Assembly: GCF_039539445.1 (NCBI RefSeq)
Contig: NZ_BAABDD010000001.1
Coordinates: forward strand, 1-64,000
Source: Salinactinospora qingdaonensis
GTDB lineage: Bacteria; Actinomycetota; Actinomycetes; Streptosporangiales; Streptosporangiaceae
Reading direction: 5' to 3'
Length of the DNA: 64,000 bases
Shown: in pieces, positions 15,353 through 23,717 of the stretch
Layout of the letters: every line of letters begins with the position of its first letter
Position numbering within the stretch: the first letter of the stretch is position 1
Position numbers and translations under genes: made by a program
Notes under the pieces: model-generated
What the model saw: only the letters and a program-made list of their open reading frames with translations
Told to the model about the DNA's origin: nothing
The model's database searches: none

Positions 15353-15993
15353 GGGCGAGACCGGCCTACGGCAGCGCGGTGCGAGGGCGCTCCGCCGGCG
15401 GCAAAATGACGCCCCTCCCCTATAGTTCCCGCCACGCGCACGCCCCTGCCGCTATCGCCTTGGCGAGTCCACACATTTTTTGATAACGCTAAGGCGATGG
15501 CGGCTGCCTAAAATCCGCAGCCAATCCAATGACACGGAAAACGCAAAGGACGGCAACCGGAGACGGCAGAGGAATAAGAATTCTCTAACGCATGCTCGAT
15601 ACTTCCACCCGAGTCATCACATGTTTTGCGCTGGCATGATCACAAAATAAAAATGCATTGATTTTTTTGTCCGTACCCCCTGTTGATGCCATGTGTTTGG
15701 CTGTGATGACGAAGCGAAACCGATCACCCATGGCATACGCTACAAGACTCACTGCACATCACAGTGGCCTTAGGGCGGCTGTGAGCTCCCCAAAGGAACC
15801 GCCGAACAAACGATCGGCGTTGGCAATGCAGAACTGCGGGGAAACGCTCCTGCACCGACAGTCAACGGCACGGTCTCGCACACCGGACACTTTGGGTGAT
15901 GGACTGAACGTGTTTCGGAGGGGAAGCGATCACGAAGCACTCGCCCCGCGCACGCAGGCGGCAGCGCGCTCGCGCAGCAGGGTACGTTCCCGT
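15353..15993. other. gene-poor AT-rich interval
   Basis: 641 bases without a supported gene. It holds a long hairpin (15448-15504) and a markedly AT-rich segment (about 15500-15700, with runs of T and A), unlike the surrounding GC-rich DNA. Open frames here have no family features or ribosome-binding site. Confidence 0.4.
15448..15504. repeat. 18-bp inverted repeat / long hairpin
   Basis: Arms GCCGCTATCGCCTTGGCG (15448-15465) and CGCTAAGGCGATGGCGGC (15487-15504) match at 16 of 18 positions around a 21-base loop containing TTTTTT. It starts 95 bases after the PEP-mutase-like stop. It may be a terminator, an insertion-element end pair or a structured RNA; no U-tract follows the second arm, which weakens the terminator reading. 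Confidence 0.5.
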
Positions 15994-16398
15994 TCATTGG
16001 AGGCCAGCGACGCGGTCTTCCCGGCTCCCTTAGCTCGGGGGTGAACTCCGCTCCGAAACCCTCCGCTTCGAACACCTGCCGACCCTCGATCTCGGCGCCC
16101 TCGGCGGGGCAGCACTTGATCCACTCCAACACCTCGTCCCACGAGGCGGCCTGGAGCAGCCAGCACCCGGCGATCAACTCCTTGGCCTCGGTGAAGACGC
16201 CGTCGATCACGGTGCGCTGCTTGCCGGAGAACTTGGCCCGAGCCCCCTTGGAACTGGGTGGAGCCCTTCGCCGGCCAGAAGCACACCGGCCTTGACCAGC
16301 TCCTCGTTGTAGCTGGTCATCGCGGTGATGATCTCTTCACTGGGCATCACGCCGGCCTCGCTGTTCTCGTCGGCTTTCATCAACGCCATGAACCGCAT
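15994..16398 (-). pseudogene. YciI-family (DGPF) protein, frameshifted
   Basis: The start is clear: AGGAAAGGA precedes ATG (16398) and the product begins MRFMALMKADENSEAG, then SYNEELVKAGVLLAGEGLHP. At about 16252-16255 the frame is lost. Restoring one C in the CACCCAG run (to CACCCCAG) would rejoin it to KGARAKFSGKQRTVIDG, then TEAKELIAGCWLLQ and the conserved EGFGAEFTPELRE. The C-terminal end is uncertain; the frame runs on far past family length unless a second shift occurs near 16020. YciI-like proteins are small, often associated with ECF sigma factors. A sequencing or assembly error in the C-run is possible. Confidence 0.7.
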
Positions 16399-16690
16399 CG
16401 TCGTTGTCCTTTCCTGCGTGTGCTGTAGGGCAACGGCAGCGCCAGGCGATACCTCCTCGCTGCCTCCACGTCGAACGGCTAACAGCCGGATCGACGTCTC
16501 GACGCCAACTTTTTCGGACCGAATTGCCGGCGCAACGGCGAACTCGGTGGGGCTACCGTCGGGCAACCGCCGCGCAGCGGGGCGCGACTGGGACCGAGGA
16601 AGCGGAAACGCCGGCGAGGCTGGAGAATCGCGGCGGCGGGGTGCGGTAGACCGGGAGCGAACACATTGGCACCGCTAACAGGAGGTACCC

Positions 16691-17224
16691 GTGGCTCAGC
16701 CGCCATCTCCGTACGACTTCCTGCCCGAGGTCGCGAGCTTCACCGTGGTCAGCGACGACGTCACCGACGGGCAGACCCTGCCCAAGGCCCAGGTCAGCGG
16801 AATCCTGGGAGCGGGAGGCGAGGACGTCTCGCCGCACCTGAGCTGGAGTGGCTTCCCAGCGGGCACGCAGAGTTTCGCGGTCACCTGCTTTGACCCCGAC
16901 GCGCCCACGGCGAGCGGCTTTTGGCACTGGGGGGTTTTCGACATCCCGGCCGACGTCACCGAACTCGCTTCCGGCGCCGGTGACGAGAGCGGGTCGGGGC
17001 TGCCGGCCGGGGCTGTGACGATCCGCAACGACGCCGGAAGTAAGCGCTACATCGGGGCGGCCCCGCCGGAGGGGCACGGGCCGCACCGTTACTTCTTCGT
17101 CGTGCACGCGGTGGACGTGCCGTCCCTGGGCATCGACGACAGCGCCTCCCCTGCCTTCCTCGGGTTCAACCTGTTCTTCCACACGCTTGGGCGAGCGATG
17201 GTCACGCCCGTCTACGAGCTGTAG
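16691..17224 (+). CDS. YbhB/YbcL family (PEBP, Raf-kinase-inhibitor-like) protein
   Basis: 177 residues. The family core is clear: HLSWSGFPAGTQSFAVTCFDPDAPT, then GFWHWGVFDIP and GAAPPEGHGPHRYFFVVHAVD, which form the anion-binding pocket (Asp-Pro-Asp and GxHR-like motifs). The GTG start has AGGAGGT 4-10 bases upstream. No signal peptide, so it is cytoplasmic. Bacterial PEBPs have no settled biochemical role. It is transcribed alone and is followed by a terminator-like hairpin. Confidence 0.85.
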   Translation: MAQPPSPYDFLPEVASFTVVSDDVTDGQTLPKAQVSGILGAGGEDVSPHLSWSGFPAGTQSFAVTCFDPDAPTASGFWHWGVFDIPADVTELASGAGDESGSGLPAGAVTIRNDAGSKRYIGAAPPEGHGPHRYFFVVHAVDVPSLGIDDSASPAFLGFNLFFHTLGRAMVTPVYEL

Positions 17225-17235
17225 GGCATCACTGC

Positions 17236-17271
17236 GCAGGAGCCGTCTTCACGGGTGAGGGCGGCTCCTGC
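17236..17271 (+). terminator. terminator-like hairpin after the PEBP gene
   Basis: Perfect 10-bp stem GCAGGAGCCG (17236-17245) / CGGCTCCTGC (17262-17271) with a 16-base loop, 12 bases after the PEBP stop codon. There is no U-run, which is common for actinobacterial terminators. Confidence 0.6.
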
Positions 17272-17309
17272 CGCATGTGCGAGCGAACCTAGAGTGGACG
17301 CGAAAAACA

Positions 17310-17655
17310 TTTGACTTCCTCCGCTCCCTTACTGGGAGGGGGTCTGCCCCTCGCGAGGTGGGTTTCCTGCTTCGTCGCCGATTGCGGACGGGGCCCGTGC
17401 CGTCTGACATCGGCTCCACAGGCCTCGCTCGCATGGCGGGCTGCGACTCCACCAGCCGCACACCCCGAACGTGGGCCCCACTGGGTCGCCCGCTCGGAGC
17501 CCAAGGAGACCCGAACCTTGTACGCTGTGCGCACACAACACAGTATGCACCAAGAGACTGTGAGTGAGCACAACGCGAAAAACGCAGGAACGCCGCCCCG
17601 GATTCCTCCCGGCCTGAAGGCCGGAGCATCCTCCGGGAAGTCAGGTAAAAAGTTT
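17310..17655. mobile_element. probable IS200/IS605 (TnpB-type) end remnant
   Basis: Two structured ends frame about 350 bp without a gene: TTGACTTCCTCCGCTCCC followed by TTACTGGGAGGGGG on the left (17311-17343), and GGATTCCTCCCGGCCTGAAG followed by GCCGGAGCATCCTCCGGGA on the right (17600-17638). The right sequence contains the CCGGCC TGAA GGCCGG hairpin. Short TTCCTCCC..GGGAGG hairpins of this kind commonly flank TnpB genes and their guide RNAs in actinomycetes. No transposase remains. The identification is from pattern memory only. Confidence 0.35.
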
Positions 17656-17671
17656 TTAAGGGGTTCTTCCT

Positions 17672-18283
17672 ATGGGGGTTGACCGCCAGGCGACGGTGAT
17701 CTTCGACTATGGCGAGGTCATCTCGCTCGCGCCGGATTCCACTGCTCGCGCGGCGATAGAACGCATCAGTGGCGTGCCGGCCGAGGTCTTGTGGCCGGCC
17801 TACTGGGCAGAACGAGGCGACTACGACCGCGGCCTGGCCGCACCGGAGTACTGGCGACGTGTGGCCCAGCGGTGCCAGACCACGTGGAGCACCACCCAAC
17901 TCCAGGAGATCTGGGCTGCCGACGTGGCCTCCTGGCTCCATGTCGCCCCGACGAGTGTGGCCCTCATCGACCGGCTTGCCACGCGCGGTGTCGAGCTGGC
18001 GCTGCTGTCGAACGCGCCCGCCGACATCGCTGGTGCACTGCGCCGTTCCCCCATAGTGCGTCCCTTCAGCGCGCTGTTCTTTAGCTGCGACATCGGGCTG
18101 TCCAAGCCCGATCCCGCGATCTACCGCCATGTGCTTAGCGAACTGGCGAGCTCTCCCAGCGAGACGATCTTCGTCGACGACCGGGAGGACAACATCGTGA
18201 CCGCCAAGGAACTGGGCATCGACGCCCACCACTACACGGACGCAGCGGAGCTGGAGTCGTTTCTGAGTGACCGCCTCGGTTGA
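17672..18283 (+). CDS. HAD-superfamily hydrolase (YihX/epoxide-hydrolase-N-like)
   Basis: 203 residues with all four HAD motifs: I, TVIFDYGEVI; II, ALLSNAP; III, GLSKPDPAIYRHVL; IV, IFVDDREDNIVTAKELG. The aspartate nucleophile is the D of FDYG; the usual second Asp of phosphatases (DxD) is replaced by glycine, as in the YihX/haloacid-dehalogenase-like branch. ATG at 17672 has AAGGGG about 10 bases upstream. Substrate unknown; sugar phosphates are common for this branch. It lies 275 bases upstream of an ATP-grasp/inositol-phosphatase pair on the same strand. Confidence 0.8.
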   Translation: MGVDRQATVIFDYGEVISLAPDSTARAAIERISGVPAEVLWPAYWAERGDYDRGLAAPEYWRRVAQRCQTTWSTTQLQEIWAADVASWLHVAPTSVALIDRLATRGVELALLSNAPADIAGALRRSPIVRPFSALFFSCDIGLSKPDPAIYRHVLSELASSPSETIFVDDREDNIVTAKELGIDAHHYTDAAELESFLSDRLG

Positions 18284-18558
18284 CGGTGAACCGGCGTTTC
18301 CTGTGAAAACGAGCTGAGCAGCGGCGGTACGAAGGGGGTATTGGGGGCGGGCCGGGGTATGATCAAACCGGCTACAGGGGCAACAGCACGCGCATAAGAG
18401 CCAATCGGTTGACATAACAACCGGAAGTGGTCAAAAGAGACGATGGCGGCGATTGTCGGCCTACTCTCGTACACAAGATCGCCGATCTTGATCCGGGCCT
18501 GTTTGCGCCCCGTACCGATCCCGATCCAAACGTTCACATCGAGTGGAAAGGATGATCG

Positions 18559-19602
18559 GTGTCCGCTGAGCAACCCTTCGAGCCGCAGACCATCGTAGTG
18601 ACCACCGCCGGCTCGGCCCCAACGGCAGGAACGATCCTGCGGCTGCGCCGCAACGGCTATCGCGTCGTCGCCACCGATATCGACGCCACTGCGCCCGGGC
18701 TGTACCTAGCCGATCGCAGCTACATCGTGGCGCCCGGCGATACCGACGACTTCCTCGCCGATATCCGTGCCATTTGCGTCAAAGAGGAGGCACAAGCGCT
18801 CGTCCCACTGGTCGACGAGGAACTCGTCGCCGCCACGGAACTGGAGGATGCCGGGGTCGTCGTCCTGCTGCCTCGCCGCGAGTTCGTCTCACTGTGTCTG
18901 GACAAGTACGTGTTGATGCGGCGTCTGGAGGCGATGGGGCTACCGGTGCCGCGGACACGCCTGGCCACGGAATGGTCGGGCGATGTGGAGTTTCCCCTCG
19001 TGGTCAAGCCGCGGCGCGGCCGGGGCAGCCGTGGGGTCTCCACCTGCACCTCGCCCACTGAGTTGCGGCAGTTGCTCAAGGACAGCCCTTACGCGGCCGA
19101 CGAGTTGATCTGCCAAACGAGGGTTCCCGGTACCGAATTCACGGTCTCGGTGGTGGTCTGGCGCGACGGGGTGGTGCAGGCGGTCGTACCGAAGGAGGTC
19201 ATCCTCAAACGGGGAGTCACGCAGTTCGCGGTGACCCGCCGCAACGAACGCATCACGCGCATGTGCCGCCAGGTGCAGCAGCGGCTGCGCGCCGACGGCC
19301 CGTTCAACGTCCAACTGGCGCTGGACGACGCCGGGGAGCCCTATATCTTCGAGATCAACCCACGTTTCTCGTCAACGACCGCACTGACCTCGGCGGCCGG
19401 GGTCGACGAGGTCGCCGGTCTCCTCGACCAGGAACTGCGGGGCGGCTCGCGGCTCCAAGACGAGTGGCGCACCGGCCTGGCGATGGTTCGTCGCTGCGCC
19501 GACGAGTTCCTGGACGAGGAGCGGTTCGCTGCTCACGGTCTGCTGGCCAGCCACACAACTCCCACGGACAACGCCGGCCCTGTGGCAGACGTTGCTGAAT
19601 GA
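18559..19602 (+). CDS. ATP-grasp domain protein (CarB/PylC-like)
   Basis: 347 residues: an N-terminal nucleotide-binding-like domain (VTTAGSAPTAGTILRLRRNG, then VVATDIDATAPGLYLADR), then LDKYVLMRRLEAMGLPVPRT, VVKPRRGRGSRGV and a C-terminal Mg-site EINPRFSSTT. This is the carbamoyl-phosphate-synthase-like ATP-grasp subfamily, which makes acyl phosphates for amide formation. GTG start with GGAAAGGA upstream. The stop overlaps the next gene's ATG, implying coupled expression with an inositol-phosphatase-family enzyme. The pair may build and dephosphorylate a small amide conjugate; this is inference. Confidence 0.8.
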   Translation: MSAEQPFEPQTIVVTTAGSAPTAGTILRLRRNGYRVVATDIDATAPGLYLADRSYIVAPGDTDDFLADIRAICVKEEAQALVPLVDEELVAATELEDAGVVVLLPRREFVSLCLDKYVLMRRLEAMGLPVPRTRLATEWSGDVEFPLVVKPRRGRGSRGVSTCTSPTELRQLLKDSPYAADELICQTRVPGTEFTVSVVVWRDGVVQAVVPKEVILKRGVTQFAVTRRNERITRMCRQVQQRLRADGPFNVQLALDDAGEPYIFEINPRFSSTTALTSAAGVDEVAGLLDQELRGGSRLQDEWRTGLAMVRRCADEFLDEERFAAHGLLASHTTPTDNAGPVADVAE

Positions 19603-20441
19603 GCGACTACGGCACTGATGACAGCGTTGTGCCCCCACCCGCCGATCTGATCGATCCGCTGAGTACGGCGGTGCGGCAGGTGGGGGCGCTGCTGCGCGAA
19701 TGGCGCGCCGATCCAGCGGCCACCGACGGGGGGTGGCAGGGACAGCAGTTCAAGGCCCACGCCGATGGAATGGCCCATGAGGCGCTGACCCTGCGATTGC
19801 ACGCGATCACGCCGGGACTGCCCGTGATCAGCGAGGAAGATCCCGAGTCGCTGTACGGCCCCCGTCCGGCCGGTTACTGGCTGATCGACCCGATCGACGG
19901 CACGGCCAGCTATGCCCACGGGTTCGCGGGCTATGTCACCCAAGCCGCGCTAATCGTCGACGACACTGCGGTGGTAGCCGCGATCTACGCGCCGGAGTTC
20001 GACATCGTCTACGCGGCCATGCACCGGGGCGGCGCCACCGCCAACGGAGTGGCACTGCCCGCTGTGGCGGCCCCGCTAGAAGGTGGGATCGTCACCGACA
20101 ACACTCCCGAACCGCGGGGGATCGCCCGGGCGGTGCGGGATTACCTCGGCTACACCGGCTACCTGGAGTGCGGCAGTATCGCGCTGAAACTGTGCCGGAT
20201 CGCCGAAGGGGCGGCCCACCTGTTCGTGAAGGATGTCACCGTACGCGACTGGGACGTAGCGGCTCCGGGGTTGATCCTGGCCGAGGTGGGCGGGTGGCTA
20301 CGACGGCTGGACGGCACCCGCTTCAGTTATCGCGGTGACTTCGCACACACCGGCCTCATCGCCGCCGCGGACGCGGCCACATGCGCGGCCGTTGCCGCTT
20401 GGTACAGCGGGGGTGAGCCCGCCGCGAGCCCCGCACGGTGA
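19599..20441 (+). CDS. inositol monophosphatase-family phosphatase
   Basis: 280 residues with the lithium-sensitive Mg-phosphatase signatures: ISEEDPES (first metal-binding Glu-Glu), WLIDPIDGTASYAHG (DPIDGT core) and VRDWDVAAPGLILAEVGG at the C-terminus. The family hydrolyses inositol phosphate, 3'-phosphoadenylates or sugar phosphates; sequence does not decide which. The ATG overlaps the ATP-grasp stop by 4 bases, so the two form a two-gene operon. Confidence 0.85.
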   Translation: MSDYGTDDSVVPPPADLIDPLSTAVRQVGALLREWRADPAATDGGWQGQQFKAHADGMAHEALTLRLHAITPGLPVISEEDPESLYGPRPAGYWLIDPIDGTASYAHGFAGYVTQAALIVDDTAVVAAIYAPEFDIVYAAMHRGGATANGVALPAVAAPLEGGIVTDNTPEPRGIARAVRDYLGYTGYLECGSIALKLCRIAEGAAHLFVKDVTVRDWDVAAPGLILAEVGGWLRRLDGTRFSYRGDFAHTGLIAAADAATCAAVAAWYSGGEPAASPAR

Positions 20442-20607
20442 CACTCGCGCGCCAGTCCTACCGCGGATTCTTCCCTTAGCAGGGAATTGACTGCGAGGGA
20501 AGTACGTTTCGGGGAGATTTGCGAAGTTTCACCATGGGGTCAGGTTTCCACTCCGGGGTAGTCGACGTATCGTAAATCAACCCATCATCGCGCGGAGGGG
20601 GTGTGCG

Positions 20608-21075
20608 GTGGATGACGAACGTGTCCCCGAGAGCCGGATGCGGGCCTCGGACGCCGACCGGGACGCTGTCGCCGAACGTCTCGCCATCGCCCTGTCCGAA
20701 GGACGACTTGATCTCAACGAGTACGAGCGACGCCTGGACCTGGCGATGAACGCTGTGGTCATGGGAGATCTGACGCCGCTGACGGCCGATCTCCCAACGC
20801 CCGTCGAAACTCAGCCCGCGGAAAGCGACGAAGGGAAGGGCCTCGTCACCTCGGAGGCCCCCGGGTTTCCCACGGCCTCTGGATGGCGGGAATGGGTCGA
20901 CGAATGGCGTTGGTGGCTGGGCGGCGCCGTCATCATGACCGGCATCTGGGGAGTGACCAGCATTGTTGGCGGGGCGCTCCTGCCATTTTGGCCACTCGTC
21001 CCACTCGGGATCTGGGCGGCGATCCTTATCGCCGCGGCGATCTGGCCCGATGACAGCACCAATCGCCGTGATTGA
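20608..21075 (+). CDS. DUF1707 protein with two membrane segments (copy 1)
   Basis: 155 residues. The N-terminal DUF1707 domain reads MRASDADRDAVAERL, then ALSEGRLDLNEYERRLD and LTPLTADLP. The C-terminal half has two hydrophobic helices (GAVIMTGIWGVTSIVGGALL and PLVPLGIWAAILIAAAIW), a 2TM arrangement. Probably a small inner-membrane protein with the DUF1707 domain in the cytoplasm; no biochemical function is established. GTG at 20608 has GGAGGGG upstream. It has a paralogue immediately downstream. Confidence 0.82.
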   Translation: MDDERVPESRMRASDADRDAVAERLAIALSEGRLDLNEYERRLDLAMNAVVMGDLTPLTADLPTPVETQPAESDEGKGLVTSEAPGFPTASGWREWVDEWRWWLGGAVIMTGIWGVTSIVGGALLPFWPLVPLGIWAAILIAAAIWPDDSTNRRD

Positions 21076-21167
21076 TCTTGGCGCCTTGACGACAGCGGAA
21101 CATAGACTGTAAAGGGGATGACACGGATTTTCCGGGAGCCAGACGCCCGGCTTACCCAGGAGTCGGT

Positions 21168-21620
21168 ATGGACGAAGAAGGTCAAGAACAGTTGCGCGTG
21201 TCCGACGCCGACCGCGACGCCGTCGCGGAACGGCTGGGCACCGCACTGTCGGAAGGCAGACTGGACCTCGCCGAGTACAACGAGCGGTTGGAAACGGCCA
21301 TGGCCGCCAAGACCTTCGCAGACCTTGCCCCACTGACCAAGGACCTGCCCGTGTCGCTGTCGGAGACCACTACGAGCCACGACAGCTCCGAGCCACTGGA
21401 CCTCGCCGCTGTCGGCGAGGCCAACACACCCCAGCGACGCTGGCACGACCACATCGACCAATGGCGAGGCCTGGGCGGCTTGGCAGTGATCCTGGTGGGG
21501 ATCTGGGTCGTCACGAGCGTGGTCGCCGGGCAGATGCTGGCATTCTGGCCCGTGTGGCCCCTGGGCTTCATGCTCATCTTCACCATCGCTTCGCAGGTCA
21601 GCGGAAACAGAAAACGCTAA
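21168..21620 (+). CDS. DUF1707 protein with two membrane segments (copy 2)
   Basis: 150 residues, clearly paralogous to the preceding gene: VSDADRDAVAERLGTALSEG, RLDLAEYNERLETAM and LTKDLP, then two hydrophobic segments (LGGLAVILVGIWVVTSVVA, FWPVWPLGFMLIFTIA). ATG at 21168 follows AGGAG. The tandem arrangement suggests local duplication followed by divergence of the linker. Confidence 0.82.
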   Translation: MDEEGQEQLRVSDADRDAVAERLGTALSEGRLDLAEYNERLETAMAAKTFADLAPLTKDLPVSLSETTTSHDSSEPLDLAAVGEANTPQRRWHDHIDQWRGLGGLAVILVGIWVVTSVVAGQMLAFWPVWPLGFMLIFTIASQVSGNRKR

Positions 21621-21689
21621 CACCACGGCATCGCCGATCTTGCCGATCTGACCGGCCTCGACCGGGCGTGGGGCACGCCCGTCGCCACG

Positions 21690-21935
21690 GCGGCACCAGC
21701 CCCCCGGCCGACAACACCGACAGGGGGCTCCCAGCTCGCGCCTCGACCGCTGCGCGATCTCGGGCAGCCAGAGGGGGACGGTATCCAGGGCGGGTGTCAC
21801 CACCTCCCCTGTGCCACAACAAGGCGCCTGTTTCGCTGTTCCGCGAACAGTCACGCCACCCCGGGGCCTCCTCTCCAGAGAGAGGGGTCCCCGTCGTCGC
21901 CTCCCGGCCTCTAGCGGCCTTCCCCCACCCCAGGA
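21690..21935 (-). repeat. dispersed repeat, copy B (inverted partner of 124-345)
   Basis: Its reverse complement aligns with 124-345: shared AAGGCCGCTAGAGGCCGG, GCGACGACGG, CTGTTCGCG, GTGGCACAGGG and CCCGCCCT. It includes a core palindrome at 21734-21769 in minus orientation. Confidence 0.5.
21734..21769 (-). repeat. palindromic core repeat
   Basis: Minus-strand copy, slightly diverged and one base longer than consensus: GCTCGCGCCTCGACCGCTGC followed by GCGATCTCGGGCAGCC. Confidence 0.5.
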
Positions 21936-22127
21936 CCACCCACGTCGCTGCGCCCAGCCCTCAAGCCACCATGCCCTCTCAGAGCACCGATCCTCCGAAA
22001 CGATCGAGAAAAATCGCCCCAGCGATCCCGCCCCAAGCTGTCGCACCCTCCCAGCCCGCCGAGACCGCGAATCGTTGGAGAGAAGCGACCGCAGCCACCC
22101 CAGTTCCCAGGTGGCCGTGCCCTCTCA

Positions 22128-22162
22128 AGCTGCCGCGACCGCGCAGTGATCGAGACACGAAC
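22128..22162 (+). repeat. palindromic core repeat, degenerate
   Basis: AGCTGCCGCGACCGCGCAGT followed by GATCGAGACACGAAC; diverged plus-strand copy directly before the IS110-end remnant. Confidence 0.4.
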
Positions 22163-22204
22163 AAACGACACCATCTACCCACTCCCGGCTTGACAAACCC
22201 ATAG
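22161..22204 (+). mobile_element. IS110 3'-end remnant
   Basis: Ends with GGCTTGACAAACCCATAG, identical to 101-118. The preceding codons read DTIYPLPA then stop, a decayed form of the transposase ending GTFYQPPTALAA at 71-107. Only the terminal tens of bases remain. Confidence 0.4.
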
Positions 22205-22237
22205 ATCCCCGCGCCATGCCGCCGGTGGCGCCCTGGC

Positions 22238-22399
22238 TTAGGTCCTGTTGTTTGGAAGGGCGGCGAGAGCGAGCGGTGGGTGGAAACGGGCGAGCGCGTC
22301 CGCCGGCGCCCCGCGGGCTGTCGAGATCGCGCGGCGATCAAGGCACGAGCCGACGAAGAACGCCCCCACGGCCCCACCCGTTAGAAAACCAGAATCTAG
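22238..22399. mobile_element. MITE, copy 2 (TTAG/CTAG target)
   Basis: 162 bp from TTAG (22238) to CTAG (22399). The left end TTAGGTCCTGTTGTTTGG and right end AAAACCAGAATCTAG are inverted matches of the same family as copies 1 and 3. The interior has GGGCGGCGAGAGC, GAGCGCGTCCGCCGG and a core palindrome (22316-22350). The right CTAG contains the amber stop of the minus-strand DUF3145 gene. Confidence 0.7.
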
Positions 22400-22890
22400 C
22401 CGGCGGCGTGCAGCCAGCGCACCGGGGCACCGTCACCGGCGTAGCGGAACGGCTCCAACTCCTCGTCCCAGGCGCGGCCCATAAGACGTTCGAGCTGTCC
22501 GACGAGTTCACCGTCATCGCCGGCTGCGCGGTCCATAGCGGCACGAATCCGCGCCTCGGGGACGAGAACCTCGCCGCTGGCCCCCGTCACAGCGGTGTAG
22601 ACGCCCAGCGTGGGGGTATAGCTGTAGCGCACGCCGTCACATCCGGGTGAGGCATCTTCGGTGATCTCAAAGCGGAGGCGCTGCCAATTGTTCAGAGCCG
22701 ACGCGATACCGCCGGATGTGCCGGGGGCTCCCTGCCAGTTGAGCTCAGCGCGGTAAGTACCGGGAGCCGCCGGCTGGGGCTGCCAGTCGAGTTTCACAGG
22801 CACGCCAACCACACCCGCGACCGCCCACTCGACGTGTGGGCACAGCGCCGCGGGCGCGGAGTGGACGTACAGGACGCCACGTGCGGACAC
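22396..22890 (-). CDS. DUF3145 family protein
   Basis: 164 residues matching the actinobacterial DUF3145 family: SARGVLYVHSAPAALCPHVE at the start, LDWQPQPAAPGTYRAELNW, YSYTPTLGVYTAVTGASGE in the middle and GRAWDEELEPFRYAGDGAP at the end. Full family length. GTG start with AGGAGG about 6 bases upstream. Function unknown; family members are near-universal in actinomycetes, so this marks ordinary chromosome between two accessory patches. Its TAG stop lies in the MITE target. Confidence 0.88.
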   Translation of the reverse strand: MSARGVLYVHSAPAALCPHVEWAVAGVVGVPVKLDWQPQPAAPGTYRAELNWQGAPGTSGGIASALNNWQRLRFEITEDASPGCDGVRYSYTPTLGVYTAVTGASGEVLVPEARIRAAMDRAAGDDGELVGQLERLMGRAWDEELEPFRYAGDGAPVRWLHAAG

Positions 22891-23135
22891 CGAACCTCCT
22901 GATACGAACGAGTGCGCTTCCCCGACGCCCTCGAACCCGCAGCGAAGATGAAGATGTCCGTGATGAGTTCTCTCCGCGAACTATTGTGCCCCATGCGCCC
23001 CAGCGACACCAGGGCTCTTTGACAGCCGGAGCCCCCAGGGACCGAATGCGACGGAACCCACAACATTCACCGCCACGAACAGTTACCGTTCTTCTCCGTA
23101 TGTGACAGATATATGAACCCACTTGGGGGGAACGG

Positions 23136-23717
23136 GTGCCAGACCAACCCGATGGCGATATCCCGGACGCGGAACTCGTGTGGCGCGCCGCGCAGGACAG
23201 CGCCGAAGCGTGGGAACTTCTGGTATCACGCTACTCGAAGCTGCTGTGGGCCGTTGCCCGATCTTACGGCCTCTCCACCCATGATGCCCAGGACGTCGCG
23301 CAAACCGTATGGCGCACCCTGGCCGAACACCTCCCCCGGCTCCGGCACCCCGAGAGCTTACGCACCTGGCTGGCCGTCACCGCCCAACGCGAGTCGTTTC
23401 GGCACCTGCGCGCGCGACACCGTGCCCGGCCATGCGACCCCACCGACCTCCTCGACATCCCCACCGACCACGACCCTGCCCAACAGCACGTGGCCGGCGA
23501 ACGCGCACGACTGGTCCGCGAAGCGCTGCGGCTGCTTCCGGTGACCGAACGGATCGTGGCCGTGCTGCGTATGGACGCCCCGGAACTGACCGTTGCCGAC
23601 ATCGCCGAGATCGCCGGCGTGCCGGCCCATGAGGTGCGCAACATCCGCCGACGCGCGTTTCGCAAACTACGCAGCCACCTGGAGCCTCGGCTCACGGAAG
23701 GCTCCCCGGACACCTGA
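23136..23717 (+). CDS. ECF-like RNA polymerase sigma factor
   Basis: 193 residues: sigma region 2 (ELVWRAAQDSAEAWELLVSR, LLWAVARSYGLSTHDAQDVA, QTVWRTLAEHL) and region 4 helix-turn-helix (DAPELTVADIAEIAGVPAHE, VRNIRRRAFRKLR). There is no anti-sigma gene with a recognisable zinc motif next to it; the small protein at 23869 is the only candidate partner. GTG start after GGGGGGA. With the following two genes it forms a same-strand set: sigma factor, small protein, TPR-CHAT protein. Confidence 0.85.
   Translation: MPDQPDGDIPDAELVWRAAQDSAEAWELLVSRYSKLLWAVARSYGLSTHDAQDVAQTVWRTLAEHLPRLRHPESLRTWLAVTAQRESFRHLRARHRARPCDPTDLLDIPTDHDPAQQHVAGERARLVREALRLLPVTERIVAVLRMDAPELTVADIAEIAGVPAHEVRNIRRRAFRKLRSHLEPRLTEGSPDT

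Larger units (their letters stand above)
21621..22237. other. gene-free insertion-element debris
   Basis: 617 bases with no supported gene. It holds the inverted partner of the 124-345 repeat (21690-21935), two palindromic-core copies (21734, 22128), an IS110-end remnant (22161-22204) and abuts MITE copy 2. Open frames here are side effects of high GC and shared repeat sequence. Confidence 0.55.

Noticed and set aside
15658..16044. 128-codon plus-strand frame
   Set aside because: It is antisense to the YciI pseudogene in part, has no family resemblance and no start signal.
20811..22046. 411-codon minus-strand frame
   Set aside because: It is antisense to both DUF1707 genes, whose protein families are certain.
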